The notes under the pieces are model-generated. The model ran no database searches. It worked only from the letters and a program-made list of their open reading frames with translations, and was not told the origin of the DNA. From Bacillota bacterium (GTDB taxonomy: Bacteria; Bacillota; Clostridia; Saccharofermentanales; DTU023): a stretch of DNA of 50,859 nucleotides. The position numbers and the translations under genes were made by a program. The stretch lies in NCBI GenBank assembly GCA_023622515.1, contig JAMNZB010000055.1, positions 1 to 50,859 of the forward strand, in the 5' to 3' direction. Below are positions 23,233-32,596 of this stretch, one piece after another (the stretch's first letter is position 1; every line of letters starts with the position of its first letter).

Positions 23233-23871
23233 TTTGGCATACACGACCTGCATGATTTCCTCATTTAATTCTATTGCCAGTGTAAGCAATTCCTCTGTCC
23301 GCTTTGCAGCCTTATCATGAATTTCTTCATCCTTAATCGTAGGCAGATTAATTCTTACATTGAGTAAAGCGGACTCACAAGCCGCTCTTGCTAATAAAGA
23401 AGCGACTCCCGCATCAGTAATGGCATTCTTATTTCCATATTCGGCAATTAAGGGCAAACACTTCAACACAGCAACACAGCGTTCTGCTGTTTCCAACGGA
23501 ACTTGCATAGAGAAGACCGCTGCCTCGTCAATAGCTTCACGCCGTGCCCTTTTTTCCTCATCCGACTCTTTTGGCAAGCGGAAAGCCTTCATATAACCCA
23601 TAAAGGCTTCTACATCCGTATCCATTAAGTCAAAAAGACGATCACCTAAGAGGTTCAGTTCTTCATGCTTTTCCTTCAATTTTTCTTGGATCTCTTCATC
23701 TAAGGCCAGGAAGGCTTTTTTTCCATAGCTGAGGGATAAAACCATTCTTCCCAAGGCGCTTCCTAAAGCTCCTACGATAGCAGAAATTGCTCCGCCTCCC
23801 GGTGCCGGAGCATCACTGGCCGTTAAGTCCAGTATCTCTCTCATGTCCATGTCTTTCATTTTCTTTTCCAT
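23224..23871 (-). CDS. fchA: Formiminotetrahydrofolate cyclodeaminase
   Basis: 215-residue enzyme that releases ammonia from 5-formimino-THF to give 5,10-methenyl-THF. Family features are the Gly-rich TASDAPAPGGGAISAIVGALGSALG segment (recognised from APAPGGGA) near residues 18-40, long helices, and NKNAITDAGVASLLARAA about residue 150. ATG 23871 has AAGGAGG 8 nt upstream. It lies last in a hutH-ftcD-hutI-fchA series and receives formimino-THF from FtcD, so histidine carbon enters the one-carbon pool. Confidence 0.92.
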   Translation of the reverse strand: MEKKMKDMDMREILDLTASDAPAPGGGAISAIVGALGSALGRMVLSLSYGKKAFLALDEEIQEKLKEKHEELNLLGDRLFDLMDTDVEAFMGYMKAFRLPKESDEEKRARREAIDEAAVFSMQVPLETAERCVAVLKCLPLIAEYGNKNAITDAGVASLLARAACESALLNVRINLPTIKDEEIHDKAAKRTEELLTLAIELNEEIMQVVYAKLG

Positions 23872-23941
23872 TGCTTTTTCCTCCTTGTATTCTCTTTTTG
23901 GATTATTCTCTTCTCCCATCATTATTGTCTACGATAAAACA

Positions 23942-25198
23942 TTATTTGTTCATTATACAGCTTTGAATTTCCGAAAGATTTAGCCGGCCATCATGGACAA
24001 CATGCCTGCCCTGCTTAAATACATCAGAAACCCTATTTACCCCAAAATGATAGAAGATATAATCTACATTCTTTGCATCAAAAATTGTTAAATCCGCATA
24101 CTTGCCTTTTTCCAGACTACCAATTTCCTTTTCTTTGCAAATGGCTTTAGCCGCATTGATAGTAACCCCTTTAAGAATTTCTAAAGGCATCATACCCATC
24201 CCAAGACAGGCCATGTCCATGGCCATCTGTAAGTTTTCGCAGGGTGAACTTCCCGGGTTATAGTCACTGGCAAAGGCAATCTTCACTCCTTTTTCCCACA
24301 TTTTTCTCGCCGGGGCGAAATTTTCGGCACGTAAGAAGAGGGTTGTGGCCGGAAGCAAGACAGCGACCGTATCTGATGCGGCCATTTTTTCAATATCAGC
24401 ATCAGAAATAGCCATTAAATGTTCAGCAGAAACTGCTCCCAGGTCGACAGCTAAGCCGGCACCACCCAAAGGAGCAATTTCATCCGCGTGAATCTTGATT
24501 TTGAAGCCTAATGCCTTCGCTGCTACAGCAATTTTTTCAGTTTCTTCCAAGGAGAAAATACCTTCTTCACAGAAAATATCACAAAAAGTGGCTAAATCTT
24601 CTTTTTTAATGGCAGGCATAAGCTCTTCAATCATAAAAGTGATGTATTCTTCATTTGAAGAAAATTCAAGAGGCAGGTCGTGCGCTCCCATGTAGGTAGA
24701 GACAATGCTTATAGCCTGTGTTCTATCTAGTTTTTTGTTAACCTTTAAAACCCTTAATTCCGTATCCTTATCTAAGCCATAGCCACTTTTTGCCTCTAGG
24801 CTGGTCGTTCCATGCAAGAGCATAGAAAGCAGTGTCTTATGCGCTTTTTCAAGAAGCTCGTCAAAACTGGCTAAGCGGGTCTGCTTTACCGTGCTCTTAA
24901 TTCCTCCCTCCAGGTGGAGTTCCATGTAGGAAGAGCCGGCCAATTTTAGGGCAAGCTCATGCTCGCGAGAGCCCCCATGCACTAAGTGGGTATGAGAATC
25001 AACGAGGCCGGGCGTAATCGTCTTGCCACGGAAATCATGAAACACATGCGCTTCATTCCAGTGGTCCGGGCTAACTTCTCCGGGATAGACAGCTAAAATT
25101 CTATCCCCGGAGGTCATGATATAACCATCAATCAGTTCATTAGCTTTATTTGCCGTGTAAATTTGGTGTGAGCGAAATATTTGTATCTTTTCCGACAT
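23942..25198 (-). CDS. hutI: Imidazolonepropionase
   Basis: 418-residue amidohydrolase opening 4-imidazolone-5-propionate to N-formimino-L-glutamate in histidine breakdown. Metal and substrate motifs are visible: LVDSHTHLVHGGSRE, YMELHLEGGIKSTV, EAKSGYGLD, the metal-site KIHADE, SAEHL and FASDYNPGSSP. ATG 25198 follows GGAGG that lies within the last codons of ftcD; the genes are separated by a single base, so translation is probably coupled. The product FIGlu is the substrate of the ftcD gene directly upstream. Confidence 0.95.
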   Translation of the reverse strand: MSEKIQIFRSHQIYTANKANELIDGYIMTSGDRILAVYPGEVSPDHWNEAHVFHDFRGKTITPGLVDSHTHLVHGGSREHELALKLAGSSYMELHLEGGIKSTVKQTRLASFDELLEKAHKTLLSMLLHGTTSLEAKSGYGLDKDTELRVLKVNKKLDRTQAISIVSTYMGAHDLPLEFSSNEEYITFMIEELMPAIKKEDLATFCDIFCEEGIFSLEETEKIAVAAKALGFKIKIHADEIAPLGGAGLAVDLGAVSAEHLMAISDADIEKMAASDTVAVLLPATTLFLRAENFAPARKMWEKGVKIAFASDYNPGSSPCENLQMAMDMACLGMGMMPLEILKGVTINAAKAICKEKEIGSLEKGKYADLTIFDAKNVDYIFYHFGVNRVSDVFKQGRHVVHDGRLNLSEIQSCIMNK

Positions 25199-25199
25199 C

Positions 25200-26105
25200 C
25201 TAGCCCTCCAAAAGTCTTGCCTCAATAACTTGCTCCGTGGTGAAGTTTTCAAGTTGTAAATAATATGCGGCTGTATCAACCAAGGCAGCTAAAGGTACTA
25301 ATCCGATTACTTCAGAACCAACGACATTTACTCCATAGCGGGCAGCTTCAATTTTAACCAGCTCAAAAACTTGATAAATATGCGACTTATTAAAATTGGT
25401 TAGATTCATTGAAACCTGTACTTGATTCCTATCGCTAAGTTCTACACCCATCCCCTTAACAAAGCGTAAACCTCCGCCAAGATAGCGGACCCTTCTGGCA
25501 ATGCTGTCTGCAATGTCAAGCTTGTTCGTATCTAAATTAATATTGTAAGCTATAAGAAACTCTCTGGCTCCAACAGCAACGACTCCGGCTGAGGGATGAA
25601 TTTCACCAGGCCCGAAATCCGGCTTCCAAGCTTCCTCTTTTATTTTTGCTGCAAAGCCTTCGAATTGACCCTTACGGATTTTCGCTAAATTTTTCCGCTC
25701 AGGACTACTTGCCGATTCTTCATAGAGATAAACAGGAATCTTATGTCTTTCAGCTATTTTTTCCCCAACACGTCTCGCCAGTTCATCACACTCTTTGATG
25801 TTGGTGTTTTGAATGGGAACAAAGGGAATAACATCTGTTGCCCCCATCCGCGGATGCTCACCCTCATGCTCACGTAGATCGATAAGGTCTGCCGCAATTC
25901 CGACAGCTTCAACGACAGTGTCTTCCAGAGCTTCCGGTGTTCCAACGAGGGTTACAACAGCCCGGTTGTGATCCTTATCCTGGCTATAGTCTAAAACCCT
26001 GACCTCACTGTTTGCAAAAAAGGGGCCTAAAATCTTCTGTAAAACTTCCGGGTCACGTCCGTCACTAAAATTGGGAACACATTCAATTAATTTTTTCTTT
26101 GACAT
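25200..26105 (-). CDS. ftcD: Glutamate formimidoyltransferase (single-domain FtcD)
   Basis: 301-residue enzyme moving the formimino group from FIGlu to tetrahydrofolate, yielding glutamate. It opens KKLIECVPNFSDGRD and contains DKDHNRAVVTLVG, EHEGEHPRMGATDVIPF and AYNINLDTN, all characteristic. It is a separate polypeptide; in vertebrates the cyclodeaminase is fused to it, here that activity is fchA, two genes downstream. ATG 26105 follows AGAGGAG. Confidence 0.95.
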   Translation of the reverse strand: MSKKKLIECVPNFSDGRDPEVLQKILGPFFANSEVRVLDYSQDKDHNRAVVTLVGTPEALEDTVVEAVGIAADLIDLREHEGEHPRMGATDVIPFVPIQNTNIKECDELARRVGEKIAERHKIPVYLYEESASSPERKNLAKIRKGQFEGFAAKIKEEAWKPDFGPGEIHPSAGVVAVGAREFLIAYNINLDTNKLDIADSIARRVRYLGGGLRFVKGMGVELSDRNQVQVSMNLTNFNKSHIYQVFELVKIEAARYGVNVVGSEVIGLVPLAALVDTAAYYLQLENFTTEQVIEARLLEG

Positions 26106-26136
26106 TTTCTCCTCTTTCTATCTATTTCTTTCTGTA

Positions 26137-26168
26137 TTATATCTGTGCCTCGTTATATCTGTGCCTCG
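26137..26168. repeat. Perfect 16-bp tandem duplication across the hutH stop codon
   Basis: ttatatctgtgcctcg is present twice head to tail (26137-26152 and 26153-26168). The second copy encodes the last HutH residues and TAA; the first is a non-coding copy just downstream of it on the minus strand, so a recent slippage duplication added a second identical stop context. Confidence 0.95.
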
Positions 26169-27667
26169 ACACGGTCGATAACCTCCGTATTGCAAAGCAA
26201 ATCTGAAACCGCATGCATGTCATGGTACATAATTCTATCCCTACTATAGTGCGGAGTGACTTGGCGTACTTCCCACATCATTTGAGCGGTTCCTTTTCCG
26301 TATTCTTTAATCTTGCGTAGTTCACATGCCTGGGCAGCTACCAGCCATTCAATAGCGATAACCTCTCTTGTATTTTTGACAACTTCACGAGCTTTCCTGG
26401 CAGCAATAGCCCCCATACTGACATGATCCTCCTTATTTGCGGAAGACGGAATGGAGTCTACACTTGCCGGGTGAGCCAAAACCTTGTTTTCAGAAACCAG
26501 GGCTGCAGCTGTGTATTGGGGTATCATGAAACCGGAGTTTAAACCGCCATCATTTACGAGAAAGGCAGGCAGGCCAAAATTTAATTGCGGATTTACTAAA
26601 CGCTCGATACGTCTTTCGCTGATATTGGCCAGTTCTGCTGTGGCAATTGCCAGAAAGTCCAATTGAAGTGCCAAAGGCTCACCATGAAAATTACCTCCGG
26701 AAATAACCTCACCTTCAGGAAACACTAAAGGATTATCCGTTACGGCATTCAGTTCAATCTCCAAAACTTTCCTGACATGTACTAAGGCATCACTGACCGC
26801 ACCATGGACTTGAGGCACACAGCGCAGTGTATAGGCATCCTGCACATCTCCCTCTCTGGTATTTACAGAACTTGAGCCGGCAAGCATCTTCAGGAGATAT
26901 TCAGCGGTTGCCATTTGTCCGGGATGGGGGCGAACCGCATGGACTCTGGGATCCAGGGCTTTCGTGATGCCCATTAATGCCTCGTAGCTCAAGGCTGCTG
27001 CTTGGTTTGCCGCCTTAAGCAGATACTCAGCATCATAAAGGGCAAGACTACCTATAGCGGCCATAACCGTTGTACCGTTAATGATGGCCAGGCCATCTTT
27101 TCCCTTTAAGACAATCGGCGTAATCCCGTGTTCTGCAAGAACTTCCGCACTTGGCCTCCGTTGCCCGTTTTCTAAAACTTCTCCCTCGCCAATCATGGTT
27201 AGGGCAATATGAGCTAAGTTGGCCAGGTCTCCAGAGGCTCCCAAAGAACCTTTTTGGGGAACATAAGGAATAATATCCGCGTTTAACATTTTTAACAAAA
27301 TTTCCGGTGCCTCCCGGCTAACTCCGGAAAACCCGCTACAAAGCGTATTTAAGCGTAAGAGCATGATGGCTCTCACCTCTTCTGCCGAAAAGGGCTCACC
27401 AACACCACAAGCATGGCTAAGTATTAGATTTCTTTGTAAATCCTTATTTTGCTCTTCGCTAATAGCCACTCGTGAAAACTCTCCATAACCAGTCGAAATA
27501 CCATAGGTAGGCACCTTAGATTCAACAATTTTTGCTACTACCTCCTCTGAATCACGAATCTTCTTTCTTGATTCTTCACTAATGTCGACTTTCCTTTTGA
27601 AACGGCTAACGTCGACTAAATTTTCAATAGTCAAATCATGGCCATTTAATATAAGGGGTCTATCCAT
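26153..27667 (-). CDS. hutH: Histidine ammonia-lyase
   Basis: 504-residue lyase that deaminates histidine to urocanate. The Ala-Ser-Gly triad that cyclises to the MIO cofactor is at residues 144-146 in GSLGASGDLA; YGISTGYGEF (about 55-64) supplies the catalytic Tyr and NGTTVM is conserved. ATG 27667 is chosen because AGGAGG lies 6 nt before it; ATG 27673 sits on that site. It begins 10 bp after the recN stop, so the hut genes form the tail of the recN operon. The next pathway enzyme, urocanase, is not encoded in this window. Confidence 0.95.
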   Translation of the reverse strand: MDRPLILNGHDLTIENLVDVSRFKRKVDISEESRKKIRDSEEVVAKIVESKVPTYGISTGYGEFSRVAISEEQNKDLQRNLILSHACGVGEPFSAEEVRAIMLLRLNTLCSGFSGVSREAPEILLKMLNADIIPYVPQKGSLGASGDLANLAHIALTMIGEGEVLENGQRRPSAEVLAEHGITPIVLKGKDGLAIINGTTVMAAIGSLALYDAEYLLKAANQAAALSYEALMGITKALDPRVHAVRPHPGQMATAEYLLKMLAGSSSVNTREGDVQDAYTLRCVPQVHGAVSDALVHVRKVLEIELNAVTDNPLVFPEGEVISGGNFHGEPLALQLDFLAIATAELANISERRIERLVNPQLNFGLPAFLVNDGGLNSGFMIPQYTAAALVSENKVLAHPASVDSIPSSANKEDHVSMGAIAARKAREVVKNTREVIAIEWLVAAQACELRKIKEYGKGTAQMMWEVRQVTPHYSRDRIMYHDMHAVSDLLCNTEVIDRVEAQI

Positions 27668-27677
27668 CGTCATCCTC

Positions 27678-29396
27678 CTAAAGAATATTTTTTTCGTCCT
27701 CATAGTGTTGATGCAATAAATTTATCGCAAGTTCGCTTGCTGTTGCATCCTCCTCATTTCCCACTAAGAGGCGTGATAATTCTGCAACCCTTTCCTCATA
27801 ACTTAGCTGCTTTGACAGTGTTTCTGTTCGTCCACCAAAAACATCTTTGTAGAACAGGATATGAGAATCAGCCATGGCTGCAATTTGTGCTGTATGAGAT
27901 ACGGCAATGCTTTGCCGCCTGTTCCCTAATTTATATAAGGCACGGCCCAATTTAAAAGCGGTATCACCACTAATACCGCTATCAATTTCATCAAAAATCA
28001 GTACCGGAATATCTTCAAGCTCAGCAAGAATGGATTTAATCGCTAAGAGAATGCGTGAAGCTTCTCCGCCTGATGCAATCTTCTCCAAGGGCATAAGGTC
28101 CTCTCCGGTATTGGGAGAAATATAAAAGCTTATCCTGTCCCTACCTTCCGCCGCCCAAAAATTAGCCTCTCCGGCTTTCGCTTTTTCTACACGAATCTCA
28201 AACTTGCTCCCTTGCATATTTAAGGAAGCAAGACTTTTTTCTATTTTATCGGCCAAGTCTTGCCCGGCATCATTCCTGACTTTGTGCATAGCCTCCGCAA
28301 GACTTTCCGCTTTACCTTCATCTTCGCGCAAGGCATTTCGCAAGGAGTGAAACGTTCTTTCACTGTCAATAAGCCTTTGCCTCTCCTCTTTACACTCCTC
28401 TAAAAAGCAATTGACCTCGTGCCAAGAAGGTCCGTATTTTCTTGAAATACTGTCCCATTTTTCAAGGGTCAATTGCAATTCAGAAATATCCGTCTCGTTT
28501 TGCAAGAGTGACAATAAGTACTCTTTCATCTCATCCAAAATAACTTTTAAGCAGTCAGAGCATTCCGCTAGGCGCAGGTTAAAGTTTGCTAAAGCTTCAG
28601 AATGTTTTTCTTGCTTATGGAGAGGCTGCATCAGTAATTCCAGAAGACTTAAAACACTATACTCACTTTCATCATCCAATAGCTTTATGGCTTCCTGCAA
28701 AGCCTGTTTTACTTGCTCAACAGCCATTAATTCACGGAATTTGTTTTTGAGATCTTCTACTTCTTTTTCACTAAGCATGCCCGCTTCAATCTCGGCAATT
28801 TGAAAATTTAAAAGATCCAATTGCCGTTCTCGTTCATGCGGATTAATACCCAATTTTTTTAAGTTTTTAGCTCCTTCGATTCGGCGCAAGCGGATCTCTT
28901 TCCATTCCTTCTTGAATTCGCTCAGCTGACCACCTGCATAGGCATCTAAGAGCTCTTGTTGCTTTTCCGTGTTGAAAAGCGTTACCTGCTCATGTTGAGC
29001 ATGAATGGCAAATAAAAGGTCACCCAGTTCACGTAGTAGGGAAACGGTCACCATCCTGCCGTTTACCTTAGCCACACTACGTCCATTGATATCGATTTCT
29101 CGATAGAGAAGCAGCTCATCGCTTTCCTGTTCAAAGGCAGGGAGTCGCAGCCTCTCTAAGAGGTCCGGCGGGATGCGGTCCATAACGTTTTGAAAAAGAC
29201 AAGTGACATCAGCCTGGTCAGCCCCTCGCCTCACAAAATCACGACTGGCCCTTTTCCCGCTAACAAAAGAAATAGCATCCAGAAAAATGGACTTACCTGC
29301 TCCTGTTTCTCCACTAACAATAGTAAGTCCATTTTTAAAGCTAAGCTCTAGCTCGCGTATCAGTGCAAAATTATGAATGGCAAGCTGTACCAGCAT
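27678..29396 (-). CDS. recN: DNA repair protein RecN
   Basis: 572-residue SMC-like ATPase for double-strand break repair. Walker A GETGAGKS is at residues 29-36, long coiled coils occupy about 150-370, and near the C-terminus are the signature GGEASRILLAIK, Walker B PVLIFDEIDSGISG and AVSHTAQIAA. Start ATG 29396 has GGGGAG upstream. It follows argR closely (9 bp), a conserved neighbour pair in Bacillota (nadK-argR-recN). Confidence 0.96.
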   Translation of the reverse strand: MLVQLAIHNFALIRELELSFKNGLTIVSGETGAGKSIFLDAISFVSGKRASRDFVRRGADQADVTCLFQNVMDRIPPDLLERLRLPAFEQESDELLLYREIDINGRSVAKVNGRMVTVSLLRELGDLLFAIHAQHEQVTLFNTEKQQELLDAYAGGQLSEFKKEWKEIRLRRIEGAKNLKKLGINPHERERQLDLLNFQIAEIEAGMLSEKEVEDLKNKFRELMAVEQVKQALQEAIKLLDDESEYSVLSLLELLMQPLHKQEKHSEALANFNLRLAECSDCLKVILDEMKEYLLSLLQNETDISELQLTLEKWDSISRKYGPSWHEVNCFLEECKEERQRLIDSERTFHSLRNALREDEGKAESLAEAMHKVRNDAGQDLADKIEKSLASLNMQGSKFEIRVEKAKAGEANFWAAEGRDRISFYISPNTGEDLMPLEKIASGGEASRILLAIKSILAELEDIPVLIFDEIDSGISGDTAFKLGRALYKLGNRRQSIAVSHTAQIAAMADSHILFYKDVFGGRTETLSKQLSYEERVAELSRLLVGNEEDATASELAINLLHQHYEDEKNIL

Positions 29397-29405
29397 AGAT
29401 CTCCC

Positions 29406-29885
29406 CTATCCGCTCAGACTGGGATCTATTTGAGATAGAGTGATTAAATGTTCACGCATAGCGGTCGCTTCTTCTTTGCTGGAGTTGGCAGCAAAAATAG
29501 TGTCATCCCCGGCAATAGTGCCAATAAGAGAATCCAGGTGCATAGAATCTAGGGCTGAGGCAGCAGCCTGAGCCATCCCGGGTAAGGTTTTTATAATTAC
29601 CATGGCATCTGCTGTATGAATCGAAGTAACCGCCTCACGGAAAACTTTCATGAAACGGCCGGAAGCCCCTTCACCTGTTTGATTCATAGGCACATATTTT
29701 TGTTCTCCACTTGCCGTAGCAACCTTTATAATGCCTAATTCCTTAATGTCCCTTGAAACTGTTGCTTGCGTAACATTCATGCCCAACTCTTTAAGGGCTT
29801 CAACAAGCTCTCCCTGGGTTCCAATATTCTTAGTTTTTACAATTTGCAATATTCGGGACTGACGCGGATTTTTGGCTACTCTCAT
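29406..29885 (-). CDS. argR: Arginine repressor ArgR/AhrC
   Basis: 159-residue regulator. The N-terminal winged-helix has RQSRILQIV, TQGELVEALKELG and TQATVSRDIKELG; the C-terminal oligomerisation/arginine-binding part has GTIAGDDTIF, with Asp residues typical for arginine contact. It overlaps the nadK stop by 4 bp (ATGA). No arginine biosynthesis gene is in the window, but this chromosomal context with recN is usual. Confidence 0.95.
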   Translation of the reverse strand: MRVAKNPRQSRILQIVKTKNIGTQGELVEALKELGMNVTQATVSRDIKELGIIKVATASGEQKYVPMNQTGEGASGRFMKVFREAVTSIHTADAMVIIKTLPGMAQAAASALDSMHLDSLIGTIAGDDTIFAANSSKEEATAMREHLITLSQIDPSLSG

Positions 29886-30694
29886 CGGTTCATCCCCCTT
29901 TCTTGTATTTTTTGAGGTAATCGCTGATAAAAACGATCACCGAATAAACGAATCATTTTAAAATAACGAGGAGAACGCTCAATGCGAATCCTACCTTGCC
30001 CAAACTTGTGCGACTTCTTACCGTCAGCAGAAACAACCGGATAAGAATCAGAGTCATTCAGGCGCAACTCAATTTTTGCACCACCCGGCGCTAAATAGCT
30101 TCTGTTGTGTAGGGTATGGGGACATATTGGTGTAATCACAAAAACATCCATAGAGGGATGAACGATAGGCCCCCCTGCAGCCAAGGAATAGGCCGTAGAC
30201 CCTGTTGGAGTGGCAACAATTAAACCATCTCCCGGTATTTGTTCCACATGCATCTCATCGATTGAGACATCAGTGGTAATAATTCGCGAACCGGCATCTC
30301 GCATGACTACAACATCATTAAGCGCTTCACTTTCCAGTAAAAGTTTTCCCTCGTCATCATAAAGAGACATTTTGATCATCATGCGCTCTTCAATTTCAAA
30401 ATCCTTTTGAACAATCTTTTTGACCGCATTTTCCATATCAGCCGGCTCAAACTCGGTAAGAAAACCTACGCTGCCAAGGTTAAGCCCTATACAAAGCTTT
30501 TCTCTGGCATTTTCAAGATGGGCAAGCGAAAGAAAAGTACCGTCACCTCCTAGAGAAATAATAATTTCACAATCAGCAAAATACTCTTCTTCTGTCTCGC
30601 ATAATACGGAATGCTCAGCAAACAAGCTAGCTAACCTGTTCCTAGTCTTATATCCTGAATCACGCCTAGCATTAGAATATAAACCAACTTTCAC
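29882..30694 (-). CDS. nadK: NAD kinase
   Basis: 270-residue enzyme phosphorylating NAD to NADP. Motifs: SLGGDGTFL with GGDGT at residues 49-53, NLGSVGFLTE, ALNDVVVMRD, and GDGLIVATPTGSTAYSLAAGGPIV (recognised from ATPTGSTAYS). Start is GTG 30694 with an AAGGCGG sequence upstream. It sits 15 bp after dxs, in the frequent order xseA-xseB-ispA-dxs-nadK-argR-recN. Confidence 0.95.
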   Translation of the reverse strand: MKVGLYSNARRDSGYKTRNRLASLFAEHSVLCETEEEYFADCEIIISLGGDGTFLSLAHLENAREKLCIGLNLGSVGFLTEFEPADMENAVKKIVQKDFEIEERMMIKMSLYDDEGKLLLESEALNDVVVMRDAGSRIITTDVSIDEMHVEQIPGDGLIVATPTGSTAYSLAAGGPIVHPSMDVFVITPICPHTLHNRSYLAPGGAKIELRLNDSDSYPVVSADGKKSHKFGQGRIRIERSPRYFKMIRLFGDRFYQRLPQKIQERGMNR

Positions 30695-30709
30695 TAACTA
30701 ATCCGCCTT

Positions 30710-32596
30710 CTACTCCTCAAGCCAATCTTTAATTTGCATATAAAGACCTCCGGCATCAAGCTTCTCTGCTGCCAAAAGCTCACTACGACTTGCCTGTCCC
30801 CGCAAAGTGTCCTCAACACCGCATAATAAAATCTTACAACCCTCTGTATGCTGATTAATCAGCTTGATGAGCGGTTCAGCTAAGGAAAGATTTTTAATGC
30901 TTTCAGATATCAGAACAAGTCTTTTTGTTTTACACAACGAGTCCAGTATATCATCAAACTGCATAAAATTTCCACAAATGGAAGAATATAATTGTCCACA
31001 AAGACCACGAGCAGCTAACATGTCCCATGCTTTCAGGCTTTCAAAGGCTAAGGCACCTAAAACAATAGCTGTATACTTTTCGCCGGTTTTTAATAAACGT
31101 AGGCAATCTATCCTGTGGTCAGCAAGCGGAAGATGCCGGCAAATCAAATCCTTGGGGTAACGAATAATCATCGGATGATCGGCCTCCATAGCATAGTACA
31201 TAAGATTTTTTACATCCTCTTTATCGGCGGGAGCATAAATCCTAAGATTAGGAAAATCCTTGAAGATGGAAAGATCGTAGAGGCCTTGATGAGTTTCACC
31301 GTCAGCCGGAACAAGGCCTGCCCTATCCAGCAAAATGCAAACCGGAAGATTTTCTAAGCAAATGTCATGTAATATTTGATCAACAGCACGTTGGCTAAAA
31401 GTTGAATAAAGGGCCAAGAAAACACGTTTGCCGGCAAGGGCAAGTCCGGCTGCAAGGGAAGCGGCATGCTGTTCCGCAATACCGGTATCAATAAAACGTT
31501 CCGGATAGGCTTTGGCAAAAGCGGAAAGTCCCGTTCCCTGTGCCATCGCAGCCGTAATAGCGAAGACATCATCTCCTTTTCCAAGCTCTAAAAGCAAATC
31601 AGAGACGTAGTCTGTAAAGCTGATTTTTTCTTCTGCCTGTCCGGACTCCGGTTTTTTTTCCGGGCGGCCGGTTTCAATTTCAAAAGGAGCAACGCCATGG
31701 TATAAATCAGGTGACTGTTCAGCCGGTTTATAACCATATCCTTTTTTTGTTACAACATGTAAAACAACCGGCTTGTCATAGTCTTTAACAGCTTCCAGAT
31801 ATTGAATAAGCTCTTCCAAATTATGGCCGTCAACCGGGCCATAATAGCGAAAGCCCAAGTTTTCAAAGAAAATACTCTCCTTATGCAAAGACTGTCTTAT
31901 CCTGCTTTTCACCTTTGAAAAGATTTTTCTGATAGTTTTTTCAATTCGTGGCCATTTATGCAGGGTGTTTTTAAAATCTTTCTTAAAAACACGGTATTTT
32001 CTGGAAACACGCAACCTGTCTAGATGCTTGGAAAGTCCGCCAACGTTCCCGTCAATCGACATTTGATTATCGTTTACAATAATCTTTAAAGGAGCCGGGC
32101 CCTGTCCTGCATGATTGAGGGCTTCAAAGGACATTCCGCCTGTAAGTGCCCCGTCCCCGACAAGGGCTATGGTGGAGCGTTCTATTCCGTCAATGAAGTC
32201 AGCAAGCTGGTAGCCTAAAGCAATAGAAATAGCCGTACTGCTATGCCCGGCATCATAGTGGTCAAAGGGGCTTTCACTTTGTTTAGGAAACCCGGAAAGG
32301 CCATCTTTTTGGCGTAAAGAGTGAAAATTATCAGCACGGCCACTTATCAGCTTCCAGGTATAAGCCTGATGGCCGACATCAAAAATCAAACGATCCTTTC
32401 CCGGGGAAAAATCGAATACATGAGCTAAAGCAAGCGTCAATTCAACAACTCCTAAGTTGGAAGCCAAATGACCTCCATTTTTAGAAACTGTTTCAATAAT
32501 CTTTTCTCTGCAAGCAGCAGCTAGCGCTTCAAGAGCCGGAAGGCTGTAAGCCCTAAGCTCATCAGGAGAATCAATCGACGGGAGAAAAGCTTCCAT
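30710..32596 (-). CDS. dxs: 1-deoxy-D-xylulose-5-phosphate synthase
   Basis: 628-residue thiamine-diphosphate enzyme that condenses pyruvate and glyceraldehyde-3-phosphate at the entry of the MEP isoprenoid pathway. Visible: DVGHQAYTWKLISGR, the ThDP/metal motif GDGALTGG (147-154) with NDNQMSI further on, PVDGHNLEEL, and in the C-terminal half the catalytic Glu in DTGIAEQHAA. Length is normal. Its ATG shares one base with the ispA stop (TAATG), so the two isoprenoid genes are coupled. Confidence 0.96.
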   Translation of the reverse strand: MEAFLPSIDSPDELRAYSLPALEALAAACREKIIETVSKNGGHLASNLGVVELTLALAHVFDFSPGKDRLIFDVGHQAYTWKLISGRADNFHSLRQKDGLSGFPKQSESPFDHYDAGHSSTAISIALGYQLADFIDGIERSTIALVGDGALTGGMSFEALNHAGQGPAPLKIIVNDNQMSIDGNVGGLSKHLDRLRVSRKYRVFKKDFKNTLHKWPRIEKTIRKIFSKVKSRIRQSLHKESIFFENLGFRYYGPVDGHNLEELIQYLEAVKDYDKPVVLHVVTKKGYGYKPAEQSPDLYHGVAPFEIETGRPEKKPESGQAEEKISFTDYVSDLLLELGKGDDVFAITAAMAQGTGLSAFAKAYPERFIDTGIAEQHAASLAAGLALAGKRVFLALYSTFSQRAVDQILHDICLENLPVCILLDRAGLVPADGETHQGLYDLSIFKDFPNLRIYAPADKEDVKNLMYYAMEADHPMIIRYPKDLICRHLPLADHRIDCLRLLKTGEKYTAIVLGALAFESLKAWDMLAARGLCGQLYSSICGNFMQFDDILDSLCKTKRLVLISESIKNLSLAEPLIKLINQHTEGCKILLCGVEDTLRGQASRSELLAAEKLDAGGLYMQIKDWLEE

